Positions 33,747 to 42,058 of a stretch of DNA of 47,083 nt are shown one piece after another; the stretch's first letter is position 1; every line of letters starts with the position of its first letter. Both the position numbers and the translations under genes were made by a program. The notes below the pieces were generated by a model. It was not told the origin of the DNA. It saw nothing but the letters and a program-made list of their open reading frames with translations, and made no database searches. Source of the stretch: Bacillota bacterium (GTDB lineage: Bacteria; Bacillota; Dethiobacteria; DTU022; UBA8154); assembly GCA_012839215.1 (NCBI GenBank), contig DUNV01000015.1, forward strand, positions 1 through 47,083, given 5' to 3'.

Positions 33747-35156
33747 ATGAAAAAACGGGGTTTTTTTGCCGTGTTGCTGACCCTGCTCCTGTTGAGCAAC
33801 ATGGCAACATATTTTTATACCCGTTTTTTGTTTTATTCCCCGGCTGCTGGAGTAGCCGGATTGGAACAAACAAACGGGGTACGGTTTTTAGGGGAAGTCC
33901 ACAGTATTTTAGACAGGGGCTATTATCAGGTACTCGATGAGGAAAGGTTATTCCATGGTGCTGTCAAGGGGATGTTAAGTTCGCTGGGTGATCCCTACAC
34001 TGCCTACTTGCCTCCGGAATTGCTTGAGGATATGCTGGCTGAAACAACCGGCTTGTTCAGTGGGATCGGCGTGGAAATTGCCGAGGATGAGGGTGAAATA
34101 TTGATCCTCAGGGTGCTTGATTCTACCCCGGCCTACTTTGCCGGTTTATTACAGGGTGATCGCATTTTGGAGGTAGAGGGGGTAAGCATGGCAGATGTGC
34201 CTTTGGAGGGGGCGGCCAGGATGTTACGGGGTCCCGAGGGAACTACGGTCAGCATTACACTTCGTCGGCCCGGTGAAGACGAACTGTTTTCTGTAGCTCT
34301 GATGAGGGAGCAGATAGAACGGGATACTGTTTTTAGTAAAAGAGTGGGCGAAAATTTTGCCTATGTGGAGATAACCAGCTTTGATCGGGATACCGGCACA
34401 GATTTTCGTAATACGGTTACCTCCTTGGAAAGGGAGGGTTTGGAGGGCCTGATCGTCGATTTGCGTAATAATCCCGGCGGACTCCTGGACGAGGCTATTG
34501 AAGTGGGGCGATTTATCGTGCCCCGGGGCGAAATTACCAGGGTGGTCGATAGGGATGGCAACGTGCTTGATCGATATTATTCGGAGGCAAAACCGCTAGA
34601 TTATCCGCTGGTGGTGCTCGTAAATGAGTACACAGCCAGCGCGGCGGAGATTATCGGTGGGGCACTGCAGGATAGCAAAAGGGCCTTGCTCGTGGGCAAG
34701 CCGACCTTTGGCAAGGCATCAGTTCAATCCCTGCAAAACCTCAGTGATGGGGGGGCCCTGCGTTATACTATTGCCAGGTATTTAACACCGGCGGGAAGGG
34801 ATTTGCACAAAGAGGGCCTCAAACCCGATTATGAGGTAGGCCTTCCTGATGAATACTACCTAAAAAACCAGCCCGTTCCAAGGGATCTGGAACCCGGTGA
34901 TATGGGTGAAAAGGTGATGCTGCTTCAGGGCATGTTGCAGTGTTTGGGGTATCAAATAAAGCTGACAGGTGTTTTTGATGAGCCGCTACTGGGCGCCTTA
35001 AAGGATTTTCAAGATAAGAACAACTTGCCTATCGGGGTGTTAGATGATCTGACAAGGGAGACAATTCGCCATTGCCTGAGGGAAAAGGCAGATATGCTCG
35101 ATGAACAGCTCTGCTTTGCCCTTGATTTACTAAAAGAACAGGCTGGCCTGGTTTAA
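33747..35156 (+). CDS. S41-family C-terminal processing protease (CtpA/CtpB-like)
   Basis: This 469-residue protein starts at ATG 33747. An N-terminal membrane segment (FFAVLLTLLLLSNMATYFYT) anchors it outside the membrane. A PDZ domain lies at about residues 95-180 (TGLFSGIGVEIAEDEGEILILRVLDSTPA). The S41 core has DLRNNPGGLLDEAIEVG, the nucleophile Ser in NEYTASAAEIIGGAL and the general-base Lys in KPTFGKASVQSL. A C-terminal peptidoglycan-binding-1 domain (about 385-445, DMGEKVMLLQGMLQCLGY) completes it. In B. subtilis the ftsEX-linked orthologue CtpB cleaves SpoIVFA in sporulation signalling. The same neighbourhood here supports a CtpB-like role. Confidence 0.93.
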   Translation: MKKRGFFAVLLTLLLLSNMATYFYTRFLFYSPAAGVAGLEQTNGVRFLGEVHSILDRGYYQVLDEERLFHGAVKGMLSSLGDPYTAYLPPELLEDMLAETTGLFSGIGVEIAEDEGEILILRVLDSTPAYFAGLLQGDRILEVEGVSMADVPLEGAARMLRGPEGTTVSITLRRPGEDELFSVALMREQIERDTVFSKRVGENFAYVEITSFDRDTGTDFRNTVTSLEREGLEGLIVDLRNNPGGLLDEAIEVGRFIVPRGEITRVVDRDGNVLDRYYSEAKPLDYPLVVLVNEYTASAAEIIGGALQDSKRALLVGKPTFGKASVQSLQNLSDGGALRYTIARYLTPAGRDLHKEGLKPDYEVGLPDEYYLKNQPVPRDLEPGDMGEKVMLLQGMLQCLGYQIKLTGVFDEPLLGALKDFQDKNNLPIGVLDDLTRETIRHCLREKADMLDEQLCFALDLLKEQAGLV

Positions 35157-35185
35157 GGGGCCGGCGATGGAGAGGAGAAAGGCAT

Positions 35186-36475
35186 TTGAACTTTTTGATG
35201 GATATCCTTTCCCTAATGTTAAAGACAATGCTATATTCCCTGATTAACCCCTATTTTTGGCTGGTTATTTTGATCGTGATCATGCAGTATCGCCGGACTG
35301 TAAACCTTGAAAAAAAATTATTTGGCGATGCTGTTAACAATATCTGGCAGGTTACTTCCTCCTCGTTATTGTTTGGTATCCTCGGCGGATTTTTCGGCAG
35401 CATTCTCCTTTTGTTGCTGGGGATTTCCCTCGATAGCGTGGGGATCGTCTATCTCTGGCCTGTGGCCATTTTCCTTTTTTTGTTTAATCCGCGTTTTCTC
35501 TGTTTCGCTTATGCTGGGGGGATTGTCGCTGTTTTTTCCCTTTTCCTACGTGCCCTTTTGCCGATTTTCCCCATGCTGGCTGAAAACAAGATCCTGGCTG
35601 GGGTGATGGAAATTCACCTTCCCAGCTTGCTGGCGCTGATTGGCATCTTGCACCTGACAGAATCACTCCTAATTTATCTAAGTGGGCATGGCGGAGCCAG
35701 TCCCATCTATTTGAAAACCCCCGATGGGGATGTCATCGGCGGTTACAGCCTGCAGCGTTTTTGGCCACTTCCCCTGATTGGACTGTGGGCAATGGCAGTC
35801 GCGGAGAATTCCCAAATGTTTGTCGGTGGTATTTCCATGCCGGATTGGTGGCCCTTACTGGGAACAGTCATGAACCTGGGCGCAAGCGAAAAGGTTATCT
35901 ATTTGATGTTCCCCATCGTGGCAGGGCTGGGCTATGGCGACCTGGCACTTTCCAGTGACCCTGCCTCCAGAAGAATAAAAACAGCTAAAAATCTTGCTGT
36001 TTACAGTATTTTACTTTCTGTAGCGGCTGTTGTATCGGCGCATATATCCATGGTAACACTCTTTGCGGCATTTCTAGCACCATTGGGGCATGAATATTTA
36101 ATTCACAAAGGGAACAGGGAGGAGCGTTCCCGGCCTCCCATTTTTAGCCAGGGGGCCACGTCCGGGTTGCGGGTGCTTGCTGTTTTGCCCAATACCCCGG
36201 CCGAAAAGGCCGGGATAAAAAGCGGTGATAACCTGATGGAAGTTAATGGCCTTGAAATTAACTCCGAGCAGGATTTTTGGCATGCCATCAATCTTGGCAG
36301 TCCACCGTTAATAAAGATAAAGCAGGAAAATCGAATCAAGAGACTTTCCCTGCGGGCCAATTCCTGGGCTAGGCAGCGTTTCGGGGCCATCTTCGTTCCC
36401 GGGAAAGACGCCCGAATATATGTGGAGATCAACAAAAGCTCGTTTTGGGAAAGATTTAGGAAAAAGCGTAAATAG
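35186..36475 (+). CDS. Polytopic membrane protein with C-terminal PDZ domain, MinJ-like
   Basis: This 429-residue protein starts at TTG 35186, with GAGGAGAAAGG upstream. Hydrophobic segments fill residues 1-310 (for example PYFWLVILIVIMQY, SSLLFGILGGFFGSILLLLLGI, LWPVAIFLFLFNP, LAVYSILLSVAAVVSAHISMVTLFAAFL), giving about eight membrane passes. A PDZ domain follows at about residues 325-390 (GLRVLAVLPNTPAEKAGIKSGDNLMEVNGLEI). In B. subtilis, minJ, the topological determinant linking DivIVA and MinD, has the same layout and sits after ftsE-ftsX-ctpB. I therefore infer a MinJ-type role in septum placement, but sequence identity was not measured. Confidence 0.75.
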   Translation: MNFLMDILSLMLKTMLYSLINPYFWLVILIVIMQYRRTVNLEKKLFGDAVNNIWQVTSSSLLFGILGGFFGSILLLLLGISLDSVGIVYLWPVAIFLFLFNPRFLCFAYAGGIVAVFSLFLRALLPIFPMLAENKILAGVMEIHLPSLLALIGILHLTESLLIYLSGHGGASPIYLKTPDGDVIGGYSLQRFWPLPLIGLWAMAVAENSQMFVGGISMPDWWPLLGTVMNLGASEKVIYLMFPIVAGLGYGDLALSSDPASRRIKTAKNLAVYSILLSVAAVVSAHISMVTLFAAFLAPLGHEYLIHKGNREERSRPPIFSQGATSGLRVLAVLPNTPAEKAGIKSGDNLMEVNGLEINSEQDFWHAINLGSPPLIKIKQENRIKRLSLRANSWARQRFGAIFVPGKDARIYVEINKSSFWERFRKKRK

Positions 36476-36563
36476 CCTGGGCCAGGGCCAGATGGTATAT
36501 GGCGGCGTAAATTGGTTAAAATAGCTGCAGAAAAAGATCAGATCGAGAGAGAGGCAGGTAATA

Positions 36564-37034
36564 ATGCAACAGGAAGAATTTGAAAGGAAAATATCCCGGG
36601 TATTGAACAGCATACGCCAAAATAGATATAAACTTGAGCAATATCTGATCACCATACAGGCCCAACAGCAGGTTATCGTGGATGATTTACAAAGGCTTAT
36701 GGACGAACAGTTGACATTGCAGGGAAATATCACGGGTAGTCTTGCGCAATTTGAGGAAAAGGCGGGGACCAGCCAGGGGCTGCAGGGGATGTTCTATGGA
36801 AATCCCCTCTTAAAAAGCGAGATTATGCAAAAAAGGGTAGTTTTAGAACAGAGCCTGCAGAAATTGCGGGGAATGGGCTCCCAGGTGCAACAAAAAATAT
36901 TGCAGGCTGGTAAAAGCATCCAGGATATTGGGCGCTATATTTCCCCGGAGATGATACAGGAGGAAAGGGATGTGGAAGATCTCCTGGAGTTTCTTCCTTT
37001 AGCGCGGGAAAACGCTATCCTCGTAGAAAGGTAG
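36564..37034 (+). CDS. Small coiled-coil protein of unknown function
   Basis: This 156-residue protein starts at ATG 36564 after GAGAGAGGCAGG. I do not recognise it. It has no signal peptide or membrane segment. It is rich in Gln, Glu and Leu, with heptad-like patterns in residues 1-60 (FERKISRVLNSIRQNRYKLEQYL) and 80-120, so a helical, self-associating protein is likely. It follows the MinJ-like gene and precedes a terminator, so it may be the last gene of the ftsEX transcript and possibly linked to division. Confidence 0.7.
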   Translation: MQQEEFERKISRVLNSIRQNRYKLEQYLITIQAQQQVIVDDLQRLMDEQLTLQGNITGSLAQFEEKAGTSQGLQGMFYGNPLLKSEIMQKRVVLEQSLQKLRGMGSQVQQKILQAGKSIQDIGRYISPEMIQEERDVEDLLEFLPLARENAILVER

Positions 37035-37119
37035 AGGCAGGGAATGCACCCAATATTTAATTTATAACCCTACTTGTTAACTTATAACTCTATTAGACTA
37101 ACCTGGGTCAATAATTTAA

Positions 37120-37160
37120 GGGGCGGTCGAAGGTGGCCGCCCCTTTGCTTTTCCTTTTTC
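37120..37160. terminator. Terminator between the coiled-coil gene and htpG
   Basis: GGGGCGG and CCGCCCC form a stem with a short loop. The + side is followed by TTTGCTTTTCCTTTTTC and the - side by TTAAATTATT. It probably serves both convergent genes. Confidence 0.7.
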
Positions 37161-37168
37161 ACTGGTAG

Positions 37169-39055
37169 TTAAACCATTATCTTGCAAATGCTGTTTGTAA
37201 AGTCTAGCGGATCATCCACTGGCAATCCCTCGATCAGTAGCGCCTGGTTATAGAGCAGGTTGGTATATAACGCCAGCTTTTCCTTGTCTTCATCGTAGGC
37301 CTTTTTAAGTGGGGTCATTACCTCGTGGCTGACATTTATTTCGAGTATTTTTTCCGCCTTGACATCCTGGTTATGGGGCATGGGCATCGATCTGAGCACC
37401 TTTTCCATCTCGATGGTCAGTTCCCCTTCGCTGGAAATACAAACCGGATGATTTTTTAGCCTTTTGGAGGCCCGCACATTGCTGACCTTTTCTCCCAAAA
37501 TATTTTTCATTTCGGCAAAGAGTTCCTGATAGCCTTCCTGCCCGGCGTCTTCCTTCTTCCCATCCCCTTCTGGTTCAATGCCCAGATCCCCGCTGGAAAC
37601 GGATTTAAATTCTTTATCCTTATATTCCCGGAGCATTTTAATGGCAAATTCATCAATATCATCAGTAAAGTAGAGAACCTCATAACCCTTGTCCGCGACG
37701 AGCTCTGTTTGCGGTAGTTTGTCTATTTTTTCCACTGATTCCCCGGCGGCATAATATATATATTTTTGTTCTTCGGGCATCCTGGATAAATACTCCTCAA
37801 GAGTGACCATTTTTTGCTGAGTTGATGAATAAAAGAGCAGCAAATCCTGCAGATCATCCTTGTTCATGCCGAAATCACTGTATATACCATATTTAAGCTG
37901 CCGCCCAAATGATTTAAAAAAGATCTCGTATTTATCCCTGTCGTTTTTTAGGAGGGTATCCAGTTCGCTTTTAATTTTTGTTTTAATATTCCTGGCGATG
38001 AGCTTTAGCTGCCGATCGTGCTGCAACATTTCTCTCGAAATATTGAGTGACAGATCTTCTGAATCAACCATCCCTTTGACAAAGCTGAAATAATCCGGCA
38101 GCAAATCCGCACACTTGCTCATGATCATGACGCTGTTAGCATATAGTTCCAAGCCTTTTTCATAATCTTTTGTGTAAAAATCGAAGGGGGGACTTTCCGG
38201 AATGAATAAAATGGCATTATAACTTACGGCGCCATCGACGCTGACATGAATATGCCTGATCGGTTTGTCAAAACCATAATGTTTTTCAGTATAGAAATTA
38301 TGATAATCCTCTTCGGTCAGCTCATTTTTATTTTTCTTCCAGAGGGGAACCATGCTGTTGACAATTTGTTCCTCGGTGTAATCTTCGTATTCGCTTTCAC
38401 TGCCCTCTTTCAGTTTTCTCTTAGTGATATCCATTTTGATGGGATAACGAATAAAATCGGAGTATTTTTTGATGATTGATCTTAATCTATATTCGTCGAG
38501 ATAATCATCAAAATTTTCCTCTTCGGTATTGTCTTTGATGCGCAGGATGACATCCGTGCCGGTTAACTCTTTTTCACCAGATTTGATCGTATAACCTTCC
38601 GATCCAGAGGACTCCCACACATGGGTTTCCTCGCTGCCGAAAGCTTTGCTGACGACGGTGACGGTATCGGCGACCATGAATGCCGAGTAGAACCCCACGC
38701 CAAACTGTCCAATAATATCGTAATCGCTATCCCCCTCATTCTCCCGTTTAAAGAGCATCGATCCACTCTTGGCGATGATGCCCAGGTTATCATCAAGTTC
38801 CTCCCGGGTCATGCCTATACCCGTATCGGAAATTTTTAGAAGCCTTTTTTCCTTGTCGATAAATATCTTAATATAGTAGTTTTCCCGCTCGAAGACGAGC
38901 GAATCATCAGTTAATGTTTTATAATAAATTTTATCAATAGCATCGCTGGCATTGGAGATTAATTCCCTTAAAAAAATCTCCCTGTGGGTATAAACTGAAT
39001 TGATCATTAAATCTAGTAACCTTTTCGATTCAGCCTGAAACTGTTTTTTTGCCAT
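37169..39055 (-). CDS. htpG: Chaperone HtpG (Hsp90)
   Basis: This 628-residue Hsp90 starts at ATG 39055 with GGGAGGAT upstream. The GHKL ATPase domain contains [12 protein letters not shown] (catalytic Glu is in the preceding FLRELIS), [15 protein letters not shown], and [16 protein letters not shown] as the lid region. The middle domain begins around residue 225 and includes the catalytic-loop Arg in [13 protein letters not shown]. The C-terminal dimerisation domain closes the protein. It is transcribed leftward behind hsp20 but is separated from it by a terminator and a 165-base leader with an inverted repeat, so it has its own control. Confidence 0.97.
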   Translation of the reverse strand: MAKKQFQAESKRLLDLMINSVYTHREIFLRELISNASDAIDKIYYKTLTDDSLVFERENYYIKIFIDKEKRLLKISDTGIGMTREELDDNLGIIAKSGSMLFKRENEGDSDYDIIGQFGVGFYSAFMVADTVTVVSKAFGSEETHVWESSGSEGYTIKSGEKELTGTDVILRIKDNTEEENFDDYLDEYRLRSIIKKYSDFIRYPIKMDITKRKLKEGSESEYEDYTEEQIVNSMVPLWKKNKNELTEEDYHNFYTEKHYGFDKPIRHIHVSVDGAVSYNAILFIPESPPFDFYTKDYEKGLELYANSVMIMSKCADLLPDYFSFVKGMVDSEDLSLNISREMLQHDRQLKLIARNIKTKIKSELDTLLKNDRDKYEIFFKSFGRQLKYGIYSDFGMNKDDLQDLLLFYSSTQQKMVTLEEYLSRMPEEQKYIYYAAGESVEKIDKLPQTELVADKGYEVLYFTDDIDEFAIKMLREYKDKEFKSVSSGDLGIEPEGDGKKEDAGQEGYQELFAEMKNILGEKVSNVRASKRLKNHPVCISSEGELTIEMEKVLRSMPMPHNQDVKAEKILEINVSHEVMTPLKKAYDEDKEKLALYTNLLYNQALLIEGLPVDDPLDFTNSICKIMV

Positions 39056-39159
39056 TGTTATCCTCCCTTGCCTGGCTCCATGTCTGGATGATGGTTGATC
39101 TGATCGTGCCGCGCCCTTTTGGGCTTGTTATCAACGCCTATACTAGATAGGCAAGTTTT

Positions 39160-39190
39160 AGCGCTCGTACAGCACAAAACAATGAGCGCT
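39160..39190. repeat. CIRCE-like inverted repeat upstream of htpG
   Basis: AGCGCTC (39160-39166) is perfectly inverted as GAGCGCT (39184-39190) with 17 bases between. The left half-site in context, TTAGCGCTC, differs from the CIRCE half-site TTAGCACTC by one base, but the spacing is not the canonical nine. Function unknown. Confidence 0.35.
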
Positions 39191-39218
39191 GCCCCTTATC
39201 ATTATAATAATTTTTTAG

Positions 39219-39250
39219 GAAAAAACAAACCCGGCAAGACCGGGCTTGTT
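39219..39250 (-). terminator. Intrinsic terminator of hsp20
   Basis: On the - strand, AACAAGCCCGG pairs with CCGGGTTTGTT around TCTTG, and a run of T follows. It lies about 20 bases after the hsp20 stop. Confidence 0.85.
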
Positions 39251-39270
39251 AAAATGGCAGTAAAAAAGAT

Positions 39271-39711
39271 TTATTCGATGTTAATTTTTACCGCATGGTT
39301 ATCCTCTACATTTTTGGGAATATGGATAGATAGCACCCCGTCCTGCATTTTTGCACCAATTCCTTCAACCCTGGCATCGGCCAGATAGATGGAACGTTTC
39401 ATGGAACTGAAGAACCTCTCGCGATGTAGGTAGTTTTCCTTTTCCTCCTGAATGTTTTGCTCCCTGTTAACGGAAATTGTCAACCTTCCTTCGTCTAGCT
39501 CGATATCAACCTCTTCTTTATTAACGCCGGGTAGTTCCGCTTCGATAAGGTAATCTTTTTCGTTATCCCGAACATCTACCCTAAAGGTGCCCTTGGCCTG
39601 ACTTCTTTTCGTCCATGTATCGCTAAAAAAGTCGTCAAGCATGTTGTAAAGGTTCCCAAATCCGGGCATTCCAATTCCCAAATTACTGTTAAAAGGTATT
39701 AAAGCCGCCAT
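39271..39711 (-). CDS. Small heat-shock protein (Hsp20 / alpha-crystallin family)
   Basis: I place the start at ATG 39711 (MAALIPFNSNLGIG), nine bases after AAAGGAG; the track adds three codons from a TTG. The 146 residues hold an N-terminal arm and the alpha-crystallin domain (about 40-140): FRVDVRDNEKDYLIEAELPGVNKEEVDIELDEGRLTISV, then RSIYLADARVEGIGAKMQDGVLSIHIPK. It holds unfolding proteins without ATP. Promoter and CIRCE element upstream indicate control by the repressor HrcA. Confidence 0.95.
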   Translation of the reverse strand: MAALIPFNSNLGIGMPGFGNLYNMLDDFFSDTWTKRSQAKGTFRVDVRDNEKDYLIEAELPGVNKEEVDIELDEGRLTISVNREQNIQEEKENYLHRERFFSSMKRSIYLADARVEGIGAKMQDGVLSIHIPKNVEDNHAVKINIE

Positions 39712-39738
39712 GTTTAACAACTCCTTTATGTTAAATTG

Positions 39739-39765
39739 TTAGCACTCCTGTCTGTTGAGTGCTAA
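39739..39765. promoter_or_regulatory. CIRCE operator (HrcA site) of hsp20
   Basis: TTAGCACTC, nine bases, GAGTGCTAA: an exact match to the CIRCE consensus. It lies between the hsp20 promoter and the start codon, so HrcA bound here would block expression until heat shock. Confidence 0.95.
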
Positions 39766-39769
39766 CAGA

Positions 39770-39798
39770 AATATACCATACTTTTACACATGTGTCAA
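39770..39798 (-). promoter_or_regulatory. Sigma-A promoter of hsp20
   Basis: On the - strand, TTGACA (39798-39793) and TATATT (39775-39770) are 17 bases apart, immediately upstream of CIRCE. Confidence 0.85.
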
Positions 39799-39912
39799 CA
39801 GTGAGTTTTGCCTGCTGTAGTTATTTTATGATTGCCTTTTTGATGGGTTTTTGTAGACTTTTTAAGGGCTTATAAAAAGCAATTGATACGTTAATTTGCG
39901 CGGCCCAGGCTT

Positions 39913-39942
39913 TTGACCGGAAGTATGATTATGTGATATAAT
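39913..39942 (+). promoter_or_regulatory. Sigma-A promoter of uvrBA
   Basis: TTGACC at 39913-39918 and TATAAT at 39937-39942 have an 18-base spacer. I found no LexA box of the CGAAC-N4-GTTCG type around it. Confidence 0.7.
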
Positions 39943-39977
39943 TTATTGCTAACCAAGGAAAGTAGAAAGGTTTGCTA

Positions 39978-42047
39978 ATGGGTAAAATGGCAGGATATAC
40001 CGAACATCAACCGGCAGGGGAAGGGAAACAATTTCAGCTCGTTTCGGAGTTTTCTCCACAAGGGGATCAACCCCAAGCGGTGGAAAAACTTCTACGTGGC
40101 CTGCAGCAGGGGGCCAAGGATCAGGTTCTGCTGGGCGTAACCGGATCGGGGAAAACATTCACCATGGCCAAGGTTATTGAGAAATACCAGAAACCAACCC
40201 TGGTCATTGCTCCCAATAAGACCCTGGCGGCACAGCTCTGCAGCGAGTTTAAAGAATTTTTTCCACATAATGCAGTGGAGTTTTTTATTAGTTACTATGA
40301 TTATTATCAGCCGGAGGCCTACATTCCCCAATCTGATACCTATATAGAAAAGGATTTTTCCATCAATGAGGAGATCGACAAACTTCGCCACTCGGCTACC
40401 AGTGCCCTTTTTGAGCGCCGGGATGTCATCATCGTGGCCAGCGTTTCATGTATTTATGGTTTGGGTTCGCCTGTGGAATACGAGGAACATGTTTTGTCCC
40501 TCAGAGTGGGGAACCTGATGAAAAGGGATGATATCCTACGCAGGCTGGTGGCTATACAATATGAGCGTAACGATATGGACTTTCATCGGGGAACGTTTCG
40601 CGTCAGGGGGGATGTCGTCGAAATTTTTCCGGCATCTTTTACCGGCGCGGCTATCCGTGTGGAACTTTTTGGGGATGAAATCGAAAGGTTGCGGGAGATC
40701 GATGTTTTGACCGGCAGGATCCTGGGTGAACGCTCCCATGTGGCCATCTTTCCCGCCTCCCACTATGTTACCGGCAAGGAGCGCTTGGGGGAGGCCATGC
40801 GGGATATTGAACTGGAGCTGGCGGCCAGACTCAGCGAGTTGCGTAGCCAGGATAAACTCCTGGAGGCCCAGCGGCTGGAACAGCGCACCCGCTATGATTT
40901 AGAAATGATGATGGAGATGGGGTTCTGCAGCGGGATCGAAAATTATTCCCGCCACCTGGACAGGCGTCCGGCCGGGAGCAGGCCCTATACTCTCCTGGAT
41001 TATTTTCCCCGTGATTTCCTCATCTTCATCGATGAATCCCATGTCAGCATCCCCCAGATCCACGGCATGTATGGCGGTGATTTCTCACGAAAAAGTACCC
41101 TCGTGGAGCATGGTTTCCGTCTCCCCTCGGCTTTGGATAACAGGCCGCTGCGTTTCGATGAATTCAGGGGCTTGGTGGACCAGCTTATTTATGTTTCAGC
41201 TACTCCCGGGAACTATGAACTGGAAAAGGCACAGCAGATTGCCGAACAGATTATCCGGCCCACGGGACTAATCGATCCACTGGTTACCGTCCGCCCTGTT
41301 GAGGGGCAGGTAGATGATCTCTACGGGGAGATCAATAAAAGGGTTTCCGCGGGCGAGCGCGTTCTCGTGACGACGCTGACCAAGCGTATGGCTGAGGACT
41401 TGACGGATTATTACCGGGAGATGGGAGTTAGGGTGCGCTATATGCATTCGGATATTGATTCCCTGGAGAGACTGGAAATTATCCATGGTCTCAGGGCGGG
41501 GGATTTTGATGTTTTGGTAGGTATTAACCTCTTGCGCGAAGGGCTTGATCTACCGGAGGTTTCCCTGGTGGCCATTCTCGATGCCGATAAGGAAGGTTTC
41601 CTGCGCTCGGAGCGTTCCCTCATCCAGACGATTGGCAGGGCCTCCCGTAATGTTAACGGCGAGGTGATCATGTATGCCCGCGACATTACCCCCTCCATGG
41701 GGGCTGCCCTGCGTGAAACGGAGCGCCGTCGCCACAAACAGATTGCCTATAACCGGGAAAACAAGATCACACCACGCACGGTACAAAAGGGAATCCGGGC
41801 ACCTCTGCAGGCGACGCTCGTAGTGGAGGAAACGGCCTCTTATCTGACGGTCACCTCTGAAAAAGCCAGGGCCATGGGTAAAAAAGAAAGAAATCGCTTT
41901 ATAAGGGACTTGGAGAAGAAGATGAGGGCGGCGGCCAAAGAATTGGATTTTGAAAAGGCCGCCGAGATCAGGGATGTCCTTTTTGAACTTCGCTCTTGGG
42001 GAAAAAAGTGGGTTTCATCCCATCTAGGAGAGGATCAGCAGATCTAG
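39978..42047 (+). CDS. uvrB: Excinuclease ABC subunit B
   Basis: UvrB verifies DNA damage and hands it to UvrC in nucleotide excision repair. I prefer ATG 39978, seven bases after AGAAAGG; the track's TTG at 39972 is too close. The product is 689 residues. Walker A is [15 protein letters not shown], the beta-hairpin [21 protein letters not shown], Walker [14 protein letters not shown], and the helicase motifs continue to [21 protein letters not shown]. The C-terminal UVR domain ([23 protein letters not shown]) binds UvrA and UvrC. uvrA follows after 11 bases. Confidence 0.98.
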   Translation: MGKMAGYTEHQPAGEGKQFQLVSEFSPQGDQPQAVEKLLRGLQQGAKDQVLLGVTGSGKTFTMAKVIEKYQKPTLVIAPNKTLAAQLCSEFKEFFPHNAVEFFISYYDYYQPEAYIPQSDTYIEKDFSINEEIDKLRHSATSALFERRDVIIVASVSCIYGLGSPVEYEEHVLSLRVGNLMKRDDILRRLVAIQYERNDMDFHRGTFRVRGDVVEIFPASFTGAAIRVELFGDEIERLREIDVLTGRILGERSHVAIFPASHYVTGKERLGEAMRDIELELAARLSELRSQDKLLEAQRLEQRTRYDLEMMMEMGFCSGIENYSRHLDRRPAGSRPYTLLDYFPRDFLIFIDESHVSIPQIHGMYGGDFSRKSTLVEHGFRLPSALDNRPLRFDEFRGLVDQLIYVSATPGNYELEKAQQIAEQIIRPTGLIDPLVTVRPVEGQVDDLYGEINKRVSAGERVLVTTLTKRMAEDLTDYYREMGVRVRYMHSDIDSLERLEIIHGLRAGDFDVLVGINLLREGLDLPEVSLVAILDADKEGFLRSERSLIQTIGRASRNVNGEVIMYARDITPSMGAALRETERRRHKQIAYNRENKITPRTVQKGIRAPLQATLVVEETASYLTVTSEKARAMGKKERNRFIRDLEKKMRAAAKELDFEKAAEIRDVLFELRSWGKKWVSSHLGEDQQI

Positions 42048-42058
42048 GATGGATAAAT

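Noticed and set aside
39840-39977. LexA box in the uvrB promoter region
   Set aside because: No CGAAC-N4-GTTCG-type sequence found, so SOS control cannot be supported.
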